From positions 19,096,001 to 19,160,000 of the forward strand of contig NC_135242.1 of NCBI RefSeq assembly GCF_947623445.1: a DNA stretch of 64,000 nt, given 5' to 3'. Both the position numbers and the translations under genes were made by a program. Below, one piece after another: positions 35,901 through 49,800 of the stretch. This DNA is from Clavelina lepadiformis (lineage: Eukaryota > Chordata > Ascidiacea > Aplousobranchia > Clavelinidae). The notes beneath the pieces were generated by a model, which saw nothing but the letters and a program-made list of their open reading frames with translations, was not told where the DNA came from and ran no database searches. Numbering within the stretch: the stretch's first letter is position 1; each line of letters opens with the position of its first letter.

Positions 35901-38900
35901 TGAATTACACTAATTCTGTAATCTAACTTTTATGAATATTTCAGTGTTTACAGATTTTGTTCCATGATAATGAACAATTAATGTTCGACATTTTTTCCGC
36001 AGAAGTCTATAAGCATTTGCGATCTCGGTTATAGATGTTAGCCTGTATTTTTAAAACAATTCCATAGCATAACAGATTTTTCCGAAAACCGTTTTGGTGA
36101 AAGTTTTAAAAATTATGGAAAAAAACCTGGCGATTCTATGTAATCCACAATCATCAAAAATGTGTCAAATGCCTTTCCTGTACATTGAGAAAGGGCACTG
36201 CAGAAATAGTTCCAAGTATTTTTTTCAAAGGCGTCCGTACCTGAAATCAGCATTCCGTCTGTACACAAATTTCGTGAATATCCCGCAAATACCAGAGTAA
36301 AACGTGTAAGTGCATGTTCCGAGGAGATTTGGAAAGAATTAAAAGTCAAGTACAAGGGATTGGACGGCTATGAATTCAGTAATTAATTTCATGGAAATCC
36401 GAAAGCCAAAGGGAATTTTCAGAACTTTTATTGTAAGCTTTACATGGCCTTTGATGTAAACACTGACGACTACATCGCAATGCAGTGCCTGTCAAGTGGA
36501 CAGTGAGATGTGTCAAGTTGTCAACAGTAGGCTTTGTGCACGACTGAGACTTGTAATTATTATCCACACCTTTAAGCCACCCTGATTTCTGGAAATCTAA
36601 GTCAAAAACAATGATTCAGAAAGGCTTGTTTATGGCGGCTGACTACCAGATGAAAAAGTGTACAATTAACGGCTTATAATCCGCGTATCGACAGGGGCAA
36701 TTATAAATGCTACCAACTTGTTAGGCGTGACAGTTAATTGCATGTGTAAGACTGCCTTTTCAGTTGGAATTTGATACTTTACCAAGTTTACGCCCAACAT
36801 TACATAGTATAAGAAGTCTGTCATCTATGAAAAGCGAACATGCGGCCAGCACAATATCAATGGCCGGAACGTCATCTTTGATCGCTTAAAAACAATAGAA
36901 TTCTTGCAGCGCTTGTGGACAAACATATATTCTGCGCAGTTAATTTACCATAACGTGATCTGAAACAAAGTCTTTCGTAGTAATACATTCAACGTTAAAC
37001 CATTAGAAATAAGCTAAGAGTTATTTTCAAAACATATATACAGTAAAACAAGCACTATAAATATTAGTTCATCTGTTATAATTCTATACATACGTTATAT
37101 GTATAACTTAAGAACCGATTTTTGGGATGTCTTGAACTGCTAATTCTCAAATACATTGCCATACGCTAAATTTAATGCAATAAAAGGGATACCTGGCTTG
37201 AAATGGTAGAGCTGCTAGGTTTATTAAACTTTGACACCAACGTTTTTGTTACTTGAAAGCAAGTTTTCACAAATAGAGGTTTGCGTAAAGTTATTGATTT
37301 TAACAGAACGACAACATAAAGTCGGTTATTCAAATTATTATTGACGCATTTTGTTGATATCCACCAATGCACAAAATGGCGTCGCCTTCTTCGAAAAACG
37401 GCATTTTGCATTTTTCATATGTAAAGGCCACAGTACAATATCACTCGTTATTATTCACAGAAAAATTACACTTTTATCGCGGAAAAAGCACGCGTATCAG
37501 CTGAGCTTTATAGCTATAAGCTAATCCTCAATAGTGTGTTGACAACTGAAGTGTGTTACTTTATTCTCAGTTGGAAAGGCTAATGAATAAGTAAACACAC
37601 CATGAATCAAGTTTGCACTTTCGCTCAGATGTTTTGAAATAGCAGCTTATAAAACGACTAACGTTTAGCTGGATTTTGAAGAATAGCCCTTCTGTACGTT
37701 GAACTACACTAAAATGACAGCAAAGAGCCTTATGCATACGAAGCAAACTACGTCTTAAAAAAACAAGCTATGTTATAAAGCCTTTATTTGCAATGAATAT
37801 GTTTGCTTTTATGTAAACTATATGCTCACATCAAACAAAATATATGGAAAAATAAATATCCCATCAGCTTTTGCAAAGCCTCACCATAGCCGTTTAGAAA
37901 ATTTCGTGAGATTATGTTCAATTTCTATTGAAAGTTAAGAAAGTTTGTAATAACATTACAGATTTATAATTAATACACCATCCAGTTATCTGTTTATCAA
38001 CTTTCCCATGCAGCCCAAAAAACTAACTTTAATTACAAAGTTTTGCTAAAGACTTTATTGCAGTAAATGTGTTTGTTTAAATATGTTACTCTTATCGCGT
38101 TTGGTTTTATCTTTAAAGAGCAAAATATTCGAAAAAAAGCACAGTATGATAGGATGGAAAGTGTTTTACGACAAAATTCTCAGAAGAAATTTTTATCCCA
38201 TTATCTTCATTTCTTCTGCATTCTTTTAGGATCATCTAAAGCCATACTTTGATAAAATATGTCGATTTGTTTGCAGGAGACTGGCTTAGAAGGCTTCTCA
38301 AGGGTTTATTTTTAGATTCCATCATCATGTCTATCACCGTAGCAGGGCAACCCGCAAGTAAACACGCGCATCTATGAACTAAACATCGCCTTATCTGTTA
38401 TTATCGTTGACTTCAGAAGCAAACTTAAAAACAAATACTCATTCAGAGGTGATACTGAGAAAGACATAAACTGATCACGAATAGCGCCAAGCAAGGCTAT
38501 GTCACTTTCAAGAGCAAATATGCTCTTTATTTCTTTGTCGAAGTGCTGGCAATGTCTTTCGTGAGTTTGAGCAACCGCAAAACCTTGTTTTCAAAGTGTT
38601 TTATCATTTGTGTGTGGGCTCATCTTGGAACCTTCAACCTGCAATAAGCGTTTCTTCTAAAAGAGGCCTTTTCTCAATAAATATTAATTTGAACAAATTC
38701 CGCAAAAATGCTTTTAAAACTCCTATAGAAAACAATCAGGCAAGATGCATTAAAAGGTTTTAAATTATGTTGTACTTGTTTTGAGTTATATGTAATTGTG
38801 AGTTCTGCATCTATAACTTGAATCTATATAAAAACCATGACACTTACAATTTTGAAATTAATTGTAAATAGGAAAAAAATTGAATAAGAAACGGCATCAA

Positions 38901-39879
38901 AACTCTATCCAATTATAGAGCTTATAGCCCATTTAAGACATTTTTACACGTACCATCGTAGTATAGAAGTCTATTGACGTAAAACATTTTTGCTGTTGCA
39001 CACGAGAGGACACATGCTTTAGATAATGTACGTGGGTGGGTTAATTTCTCGAAACAAGATATAAATGACACAAATGGCGACTTCCAAAACATTAATGTAG
39101 TGTCTTCAATAAAGTCACGTGCATCGCAACGGTTGTTTAATTTATTATTGCCGCCCATGCGGGGCTTAATTAGCGGTTGGCCGATCTCCGGTTTTGCGTC
39201 ATTGGCCGGCAAATTTTGTTTTCCAGCTTTTAGTACTCAGACATCAAGGGATTATATCGTACTTGTGGCATAACTGCTGTGGCTTTTCCGAACAAAGGAA
39301 TGGCGAATCTATTAGATGCGCTTTAATACACAACCGGCCCAAACTTACAAAGTGGCAGTGCTTGTCCACCCAAAAACTTTCGTAATTTAACGAAACTTCT
39401 TCCCACGAATAAAGAAGGTCTTGATTAAGTCAGGCACGACAAAATCTATCATTAACTGTTTGCTGAAGTGGAAATACATTATGGCACTTAAAAGAGTTTA
39501 AAGTCCAATGTCTGTGCACTGACAACGACCTTAAATTTCGTTTATTATATTTGAAATATTTAACCTTTAAATTCAAATCTTTAACTGTTTAGTTGCACGT
39601 TTTAATAAAAAAAAATTGACCATTAAATTTTTTACTGCCGTTTACGTTTACGTAATAACGTCATTGCATGACATATGCTTTTTTTCAAAAGAAAATAATT
39701 ACCTCATTCAATCAGAACGGGTTGGGTTCGAGGAGATTATTCAAATCTCTCTTACAATTACAATAGGTCATGAAGTGGTTATTATTTCTTTTAGCAATGT
39801 TTGAACGCAAATTTAGACGCAATTAATTTTTTTCATGCGTAGAACTATGCTGACATAAAAAGAATTGCAAGATTTTGCT

Positions 39880-39897
39880 AAAAAAAAAAAAAAAAAA
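39880..39897. repeat. A homopolymer
   Basis: An uninterrupted run of about 18 A residues. There is no adjacent SINE-like body that would make it a retroposon tail. Confidence 0.7.
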
Positions 39898-42800
39898 GGG
39901 TACAGTACAGAGAAAAATGTTATCTTGTAATTTTCTCTTGTGTAGTTTTCAAAACGGTTTGGAAATGTTTAGTAACGTTTCAAAGCATTTACTTGTTCAT
40001 AAAGATGCATAACCAAAACAGCGTTGTGCAAATTTATGTTATACTAACCTTTAAACCCCAGACACCAGGAATATTTTATCTGATTATTTCTTCATGATTG
40101 TTGGTTGGTTAGGATTTTGCTGTTTACTGATTGATGGTATTTGTTTATTGATTAAGAAAAGATTATGTCAAATATTGCGCATTTATTATCTTTCTATAAA
40201 ATAGCTACAAGCATGATCGAAATTCTTTGCAAGAAATCTTATTGCAAATTTGTTCAACAAAAGCAAAATATCCGAAAAGCCGTGATAAAAATTTCTTTAG
40301 CTTGTAAAGTATATCGCGCATACCATGGACGGGCACTTTCAACTTTACAAGATTATGAGAAAAACGTGACAAAGTTTTGATACTAATTTCCAACCCATAT
40401 GTGTATATACATTTATATAATAAATTATAATCCGTTTTAATCATAACTACATCCCTGTTCCTTCCCGTGCACTCCTTTCACACCTTAAAGGCTTTAGGTA
40501 AAACGTTTGATTGTTTCAAACAGGATTTTAGGATTTCTATGAAGGAGTGGTAAATCTTCCTGTAATTATCAGCTATATTCACACCAGAGCTTGTTTTAGG
40601 CTTAGTGAAAATTTTGGCATACCAACAATAATGGATTAAAGAAGTACCAGACAAGAAATGACTTCAAAACGCTTCGAATTTTTTTACATATTACGCCTAC
40701 TTTCTTTTAAATTAAACTATGGGTTACCCACCTTTTTAGGTTTGTTAATGTGTTGCACGTGAGTTTTTAGGCTATCAAAAACAAAAGTCATTCATAATTT
40801 AATTTCTAAATTGCTTTGTGAAAAAAAAAATTATGGGTAAGCGTACAAGGTAGCGATTTAAAGATATGGTAACTTCCATGTCGACATTTCAAACTATAAT
40901 TAAAGAATTTAGTTTTAAAGTGTTTGTGATATAACGAAATGTATTTATCAAAATGATTATTAAACATTTGAGCCGAATCCGTTGGAAAAAATTTTCGTTA
41001 AAAAAGCTGTACTCGTCAATGCGGTAACCTGAATAAGTTAGAAGTGTTTCTGATGTAGTTCGAACATAGCAATAAAATAATGCTAATGCTCTGTGTCTTA
41101 TTTCATAGTGACAGGTGTAACAAAAGATTCTGAATCTTCAAATACCAGGCTGTTTTCCTCATTCACGGTACCAGCAATTAAAAAAAAAGAAATTTTATTA
41201 AATAGCCACCAACCAAAACCCAAGAAATCACTTAAATTACTTTTAACAACGGCTTTTATAGCTTTTATAGCTTTTAAAGGTAAGGTGTCAAAGTCTTGAT
41301 CAGATAAGAACGCACAAAACGTGAGATAAACAATGATAATTGCAATTAATCAATTAATTCCAAAACACCGTAAAGCAATCATCGCACAATAAGTAAACAA
41401 CTAACGCATTATAAAAACGGTTAAATATACGGAACTAAAAAAACACGTGGTTTTCATAATACAGGTACCGAATGCCAGACGTGGTATCTCGGTATTATTG
41501 ATTAAAAATGTAGGTTTAAGGTAAAATGAAATACACTGTGTAAAATATTAAATGCACTCAGCTGTGTTGAATTTGTGTTTTGGCTATTTAGAAGGCATAC
41601 GTCCTTTTTATTTATAGAAAAATAAAGACTCAAAGAACTTTGGATTGCCCAGAATTGTTATATTGATTAATTTAGTTTGCATGATCGGTGACAAATTTTT
41701 AAAGTTATCTTCATGTTGCTCAGCTTTTTCATTTATTGTGGAACTTGCAGTGTTTATGCATGAATGGTATTAACTATTTGATATCAAACCATGTGCCTAA
41801 ATGTTACACCTTGGTCGTGAAGATATTATTATTAGATTATTATCATCAGTGAAGTTCATTGCAAGTGCTGCAATAAATCAATACCCAGTTCAATTAATGA
41901 ATTAAGTGTTAGGAGTTATTTAATGAAACAGTTTAAATAGCGTGTCAGACACTATAGAACTTAGCTACTTAAAATTTAGCATGTAAACTTGCGATTGCTG
42001 CTTTGCTAGATTTTAAAAGAAGTTCTTAGTCTAAACTCTAAACTAATCTACTACAAACTTAACCTAACTGAATAAGACAGGTCGATGTCACGGTTAGGGA
42101 CAAGAACAGGATTGTTAACCAGTAGCGCCACGCAACGGTTATGTGATAAATTATACTCGTATTTCATGTGCAAATAACATTGGTAAAAGCAACATAAGTT
42201 ATATTCTACTCGTTTATTGCAATACAGTATAAAAATAAATTAAAAAAGACAAAAAATATATCAATTAATTATTATTGAAAAGGTACAGTACAGATAATGA
42301 TTCAAAATTTTTAGTTAATTTCTCTTATAAAGCCAGAAAAAAACAATTTAAAATGAACCTAGTGGTGCTGCCGCTGTAGTGCGCATGATTAAAGCGTTAA
42401 CAACACTTGCTTCTGTACCGTAGACCTGGTGAACACTTCTCTATATGGGCAATACGGGTTCGGGCAATACGAACCCTTTACAATTTATAAATAAATTTGG
42501 CTGCTAGTCAACCATGACATAGTAACTGCCGATGATTTAAAGGGTATTCCCCGCATATTTTGCTTTTAAAATGAATTCAATATTTGTTGGATAATAATCT
42601 AGCCTAGTGGTATTGTGATAAATGCGGTAGCGTCAATGAGATACAGAGACGTGAATAACAGAGACTTGCTAAAACCTTTCCAAAGATTACCTTCTTACGA
42701 TAAGATTCGTTTTTCCTGTAAAGACTTATTTTAAATTCATGCTTTTCTACAATATTTGCTTAATGCGTTTTGTTTGCTTTGCTCTTGAAAGTTGTTGCTG

Positions 42801-43050
42801 TGTTGTTTGTTGCTTGGTTACGTACCGCTTAAGTTAGATGGTGTAGGCTATATAGTTAACATAGAAAATTCTAAAAAGGTATACAATGATGCATCTTTCA
42901 GCATTCTACTTTATCAACTCCATCCCAAATTGAGTGTAAATGCTGTAATGCCAGACTGTTCTTTGGTCATTGATAGATAGGCCTTTTGTATTCTTTATTT
43001 CTTCGCCATTGTGGTTGTGGGGAGCGAAAGAGTATGGTGTAGATAAGTTA

Positions 43051-43143
43051 TTTTGGGTGTGCACAACCCCAGGATGCCTTTGTATGCTATACCCTAGCTA
43101 CTCGAATTGTGACGTCATCTGGTTGTGCACTTGTATATTAGAC
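43051..43143. mobile_element. Foldback MITE, copy B, with CRE octamer
   Basis: The same family as 19031-19128 but inserted in the opposite orientation. It reads GTGCACAACCCCAGGATGCC at the left, then GTATGCTATACCCTAGCTAC and TCGAATTGTGACGTCATC. The right end is GGTTGTGCACTTGTATATTA then GAC. The CRE octamer is at 43110-43117. It lies about 740 bp upstream of the DZIP1 start codon. Confidence 0.75.
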
Positions 43144-43884
43144 TTGTTATATCAATGCAGAATTTAAAGATTGTTTCTTTTAAATTTTAATCAGAACCTT
43201 AATTGCAATAAGAATAATTCAGTCAGAATGATTAAAAAAGGTTGAAAAAGATTATTGGAACCATATGTAAGTAGGTGTAATGTAATATCGGTCAGGTTGG
43301 AAAATTGGGTCTCATATGTCAGTATACAACCTTATGAACAGTACAACCATACAACAGCCCTGCTGGACTCCATTGTTATGGTTGTCCTGAAAAATTTCTT
43401 GTTTTTAGGGAGAAATCTTTGTGCAACAAAGATCAAAAGCTTAAAAATGGGCTCAACAAAGTAGTGTGCAGATTTGAAACTGCTCAGCTAGTTTGCATAT
43501 TTTTCAATCTGGGATACCAGTAGGGTAAAAGTAATCATTGTTTATTTTTCCAGACTGGAATATATGGGAGTTTTTGTCAATAAATTGTGATTGCTCCAGC
43601 AAAAATTTTTGCTTAATAGGTTTCATAGTTTTCTTATTTGTATGTGTATATTTTTTATTATTCAGTGTTCAAACAGACATTTGTTTTGTTTGGTTGATGT
43701 AAGTTGCTATGAGCAAAGACATTTTTGTCATATACCCAAGGTTTATATATACGTATGTATATACTTTGTTTTGTAGGTCTCAGCTGACATAATATTACTT
43801 TCATTTAAAAAAGTGCTTTATTTACAAATTTGTATGTACTCAGTACCTTTAGACCTATTGAAGTGAAACCAGGCGGTAGGCAAT

Positions 43885-46800
43885 ATGTCTGGAGAAATGG
43901 GTTACACTTCACCTGTTAATTACTCAACAGGTACCTTTAAAATAAATTCGTATAACAGATTACTGTAAGTGGCTGCAAATGTATGGTTTGCTATTAATTT
44001 GTATTACCATAAATTATTTTTTCCTAATTAAAAACACCATCATTTTGCAGGTGTCGATCACATGTATGAAATATCAGGTAGCAATCGATACCAAAGTATG
44101 CTACCGCCATTTCAATTTCGTCAAAGATCTGGCAATATTGATTGGAGAAAACTTAGCAAAATTGATGTCAATAAAGTCGCTCAGGAGCTTGATTTTGTTA
44201 CACTTCAGGTATGTACAAATAGCAGCCTATAGTTTTTTGCAACTATTATCTTTGTCAACATTTAAAGTAATGTATGGTTCTGATAGGCCATAAGTTGTTC
44301 TACATGATAGCTTTGTGTTATTTTTGTGAGCAAATTTTTTTGTCCTTGTAGGAACATATTGTTACCGTCACGTTTTGTAATATCGATGCAGTTGGAGATC
44401 TTGATCCATTATTTGTAAAACTATTCAGATTGGGACAATACACAATAGAGTATCTTTTGCACTCTCAGGTATTCAAGTTAATTTGTGAATGATACATCTG
44501 TAACACTAACATGACTAACATAAGTATTACACTTTTAGTATAACAGTATGCTTTCTGTTGGTTATGTTTATACCTCATCAACCATTGCTCTAAAAGTATG
44601 ACATAACTATCATTTTTGGTATACATACCAGTAATGTATCATATGTATTTTTACAGTTATATTGGATGTAGGATATACAATGTGTTTTATGTCTGTATGT
44701 ATTTTATTTGTAGTGATCAAGTTTTTATAATTAGGATAGCGAATGTAGCCGAATTATTTAGCCATTAACTTGCAGCTAGCTGTCATGGTCGACAATTGTC
44801 AAGTAGGATTTATAAGAGTATGCGAAACTGCTTTTTATTTTTATGAGTTGTAATGAAACTCGTTGTACTTGCAATGTATGTCATGCTAGACTCCAAAGTT
44901 TATCTTGAAAACTAAATATTTGAATGTTAAGCTGATAAAAAAAGGAGAAACAATTTGCGAGTTGATGAAATACAAAAGATTTTGCCTCAAATTCTGCCCT
45001 AGATACATGTTCTCCACAAACAGTGATTTCTTAGTGGTTAAGAGTTTTAGCTTGAAAGCGGCAATTAGCTAGATAAGTTTTTCTTTGAAATGTCCAAGCA
45101 TCCTAGTTTTCATTTGATTGTTTCCTAAACATTAATTATTTCCTGTTTGGTAGGAATACTTACAGTCAATTATTGATGACTTGGAGGGTCGAATAAATGT
45201 GGCAGGAAAAGACAAGCAACAAATGGAACAGAAAATCGTGGAATTGACTGATGAGGTACATAAGGTAAAACAAGAAAGTAAAAAAAGAAGAAAAATAATC
45301 CAACAGCAACAAATGCTTATAGAAGCAGGTGCTTCAAGCTATTACCAGGTTAGCATATATAAGTTCCTTCATCCCGAAATTTTATAAGGACACTAAGCTT
45401 GTATCGGTTTAGTTAAATTCAGTCTAGTAATTTGTATAGGGCATGTTTTCATAGTAAACATCAGTGTCAATTGCTCTTTAAATTGGTTTAAATTTGCTAC
45501 ATTTAGTTTATATTGTTCAACAATACATGCTTACTTTTATCTTCACCTAGTGTCCACACTGTGAGAAAGCTTTTATGAATGCAAGCTTTTTACAAGGGCA
45601 CATGCAGCGACGTCATCCAGATTCAGTTAATTATATCGGAGATGTTATCGGTAATGATTTTCTTCTTAGCAATTCGTTTTTGATCCATTTTGATGCTTTA
45701 CTTGGTCTTGCAATGTTTAATTAGTTTTAGATTTTCATTCACGGAATCCCTGCATACATTATCATAGTGATGAACAATATAGTATTTTAATTAAAAAATG
45801 TTACCAATCTAGCTCATTCACAAAGAGAACAAGGAAAACTAGGCGGCCAACTAAGACAGCTTGAATCTGAATTGAAGAGTGAAAGAGAAAACTTCAATTT
45901 AAAACTACAAAAGGTAAATAAAACGACAAGTCAATCGCAACAAAACTATTTTCACTGATAACCTGGCATATATATTTCAACTTTTTGTGTTATACTATGC
46001 TGGTGAGTTTATTAAATGTAATGAAATAGGCTGAGGAAGACAAGCAGAGATGGGCCGAACAATCTCGTATGGAGATGGATGAATGGAAGTCAAAAGAAGA
46101 AGTAAGATGGAAAGAGGAAATAAATGCAATGAAGGAAACGTTCATCTCTGACATTAACAAACTGAAATCAAAAGAACAAAAGTACCAAAAAGTAATGGGC
46201 TTATTATTTCTATATGGCTCAAAACAACAGAAGTGTGTTATTAATGCAATGCCAGGTGGTATAGTTAATAGAACAGCTCACTTAAAAATTGTTTGTTAAT
46301 TACTTCTTGCAATTGGTTTGATTATGAAGCCAGAACTAATCTTTCTGTTTCCTTTAAAATTATAAAACATAACGGCATCAGCATTATACCACGCACAAAG
46401 CAAAACATAATGAAGTATTTATGTGCATATTTTCAATGTTTAGACCATCACCAATCTACAACAGACGATGGATCAGCGACAGTCAAACCTTGGTGAACTT
46501 GTCGACGATTTTGAGGAAGAGAAGACGAAACTGCGTGATTATGAAGAAAGGGTCATTTCTTTAGAACAAACAAACAGTGATAAAAACAATCAGGTCGAAA
46601 TACATTACTGATAGCTTCTTGTGCTTTAGATATTATATTTGTGTAACAGCTGACAATAGTTGAAAAAAAATGTTTTTCAATGAACAGGTAAATAACTCGT
46701 GGTAGTTAAATAAATAGTTGCAATATTCATAGGTGGGCAGTACCGATACCAGTACCGTCGGTACTTTTGAAAAAACGTACTGAATCTCTGTACCGACTTA

Positions 46801-49800
46801 CTTTTTGCAAAAAATTTCAACAAGTTTGTTTTCAAAAAAACTTGTTAATTAATCCTTAATACTAATTTTAGCATTTGTGGATCTTTTTTAATCTAGAAAT
46901 TGCAAGTAAAGTTGCAAGTGATTAACGTCACATATGTTTTGACCTGGAGTAACCTTTATCGGGGACATAATTGCAGCAAAGATTTCATTTGTTGCAGCAT
47001 CTTTTACACGAAAAGTACCGGTACCGAGTACCGACAAAGTACCGAACTACGTTTCAAAAATAGAATTTCAATAATATTTCATCAGTTAGAATTTGAATTT
47101 CTAGATTGAACAACTATCAGCGGCATTAAAGAAATTACGCAAAGACCAACAAGTATCATTGCAAAAGCAAAAAGATCAGATTGAAATGGAGCAACAAAGA
47201 AAAATGCAAGAACTACAAAATCAGGTAAAATTTTTTTGCATTTGCCTATTATTTTTTTTTTAAAACTCCAAGCTTAAAATAATACTGATTTTCAGATGAA
47301 CAAATCTAATTCGATCGCCAAGGTTGCACAGTTGCAGAAACAAATGCGTAAATTAGCCAGTAAGAAACAGGTGCATAAATTTCGGGCCAGCATGTTGTTC
47401 ATAAATTTATTTCATTACATAATTTATTTATTTAATTGCTTTGTGCAATTTTTTCTCCAGGAAACAAAACCAAAGCAGCTTTTTGTATCAGAAGGTAAAT
47501 ATCAAACTTAAATTAACAATAAATACCCAAATGTAATTTTAAAAATAAGTTATGCAATATCCAAGTTGGCACTTCTAATGGCTGAAAGAGGTGGAAGTTC
47601 TTTGCTTATGTAGTTTGTGAGTTTGTTTGTTTCTGTAGATGAAAGTGAGAGCACAGATGCCTCGAAGGACCCCACAGCCAGAGAAAAACTCAAAAAAGAA
47701 ATGGCTGCAAACTTCAAAGATCACCTTAAGGCAATTTTAGATGAACAGTTAGCCAACTGTGGAATTGACCCTGTAAGATATTCATAGTTTATGCTAAACT
47801 TCCACTTTGCCTGAACATTACAGACAATAAAGTAACAAGAATTTCTAATGTCTTAATTCCATTACAGACCGTCCCAGGAATAAGCACATCGACTTTGACC
47901 AATAAACTTATGGTGTTGAAAACTCAGCGTCAGCAAAGTGCAAAGGAGATCCCTCGATATTATCAGATGCGAGAAACCCTTCGCAGAAACCTTGACGAAG
48001 AACTGAAAAGGAGGTCACCAGGTAGCTACAATGTTAGATTAACTAATTGATTTGCTATACATAATTAAACTAATTAAATGGGACGTTAGTAGTTCTCATG
48101 CGTTTGACAAAACATTGCATGTTCTTGTTACAATTGTTGCACATTTTACAAATCTAAGGGTTTGAATTTTTGTTTATCCAACAGCGCAACCAAAGCCAAA
48201 AAAGAAAGCTTCAAGCACTTTAAAAAAGTGAGTTATGAACAATATCCTTTACCATTTACTTTTCCTTAAGTACTCCTGCATTGCTGGAGCAAATGTGTTT
48301 CGAAGGGACTTTATGCTTGAAAATAAAGGCCAGTGTGTTTTCTAGTTTTTATGAAGCTCAGTGCTTTTCATACACCCCTCGAGCCTTTATTCTTTCTCAA
48401 AAATACTACTAGATGTAAAGTATTTGTTTGATAGGGCCAGATCGTCCCCTTCTTTGCAACCAGCCCCGATACCGCAAGCATCCAGTACACCACTACGTCG
48501 CAAATCCCCACCGGTTGAGAAAAAGTCACCTAAGAAGAAATTTGCTTCTGACAGCAGAGTGAATAAAACACCAGGATCTTCGCCGGCAACCGCACTTAGT
48601 CAACCTAATAAAAGAGCACGAACAACGGCGCCAAAAGAGGTCGCATCTGTGACGAAACAAGCGCCCATTGTGACCAAGAAATCACCTGTTCCGTCACCTC
48701 GTGCAGCTGAAGGACATGACATGTAAGTTACCACTAAATACTGTAAAACTATTGCAAAATATTAATGTCGAATATCTGATGGACGTGCTACCTACTTCTG
48801 ATGTAGCAAAGCATAGCTGAATATTATTTCAAGTGCCTGGAGAAAAATGATAGGACAATCTAATGATATTTTATGACACATTGTAATTTTTAGACGTCCC
48901 GTTACTTTAATAATGTTAACCAGCGCCTTGTTTCCCATTTTCATTTATTTAAGCTCTCCGTGGGATACCGACGATTCCGAAATTTCTGTCTTACCGGCCC
49001 CAGAGCCTGTAAAACCCACCCACGAGTCTGACTTGGACGATTTATTTTCATCGGACGACGACGACGACGACGAACAACCACAAGGTGACGCCATCATGCA
49101 TACATAAAACTATTTGCGCAGTTGTAGGTTTGTCAGAGCTAAAAAAATTGTGATCATTTGGTTCTTGGTTGTTTTTTGGTATTTGCCGTTTCATACCTTT
49201 TGTTTGAAGAACGGTATTATGTCTTTAGATAAGGGACGTACTGTAAAAGATTTGACAAAATCTATTGAAAGGCAGCTTGGTGGCCCTCGTAAAAAACCTC
49301 CTGCCGGTGCAGTAGATGTGGCCCCAAAGCATGAAACTAAAATAGAGGTAAAGGCAGTGCTTGTACATACATATCGTACTTGTCGCTGATTGATCATCGG
49401 CACTGTGGTTGTCTAGCAAAGGAATTAAAGCGGCCTTTTTGCAGAAATTTGAACATGATGAAGACGATGATTCTTTCGTAGTAAGCTCCTTGGAAGAAAA
49501 CGTTGCAAAAACAGGTTATTTTTATCATTGATTTCGCGCCCAATCACATGTTACTCAAAGCACGTTTACATGAAGGCTAAATGCGCATGAAATTTTTTTG
49601 CAGCACCAAGTGCTTTTCGGTTTCGTTAAAGGAAAAAGCTATGAGAATTTGAAATCTCATATCTGTTATGTGCATAGAACGTAAGGCACTTCGCTGATCT
49701 TAAATTTTGGTAAGCTAAATACCTAAATCGACATTATGTACATCTAAGACTCACAGTAAGATGCTACAAGGATATACACATCAACTTAAAATCACTTTGG

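Larger units (their letters stand above)
32971..43884. other. Long intergenic stretch, no gene seen
   Basis: Nearly 11 kb between the serpin 5' end and the DZIP1 start. All open frames are short, AT-driven and without recognisable motifs, and I found no chain of exons. It holds one foldback MITE (43051-43143), an A homopolymer near 39880-39897 and a C homopolymer near 34926-34936. Distant regulatory DNA for DZIP1 or the serpin, or an unrecognised lncRNA, could be present. The sequence alone does not show it. Confidence 0.4.

Noticed and set aside
43591-43776. Plus-strand frame with hydrophobic residues just upstream of DZIP1
   Set aside because: It is composed of Phe/Cys/Ile codons from T-rich DNA, shows no family similarity and lies in the likely DZIP1 5' region.
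49054-49072. GAC trinucleotide run as a microsatellite
   Set aside because: It encodes the acidic Asp run in DZIP1 exon 16 in a region that is acidic in the family, so it is coding sequence, though its length may vary.
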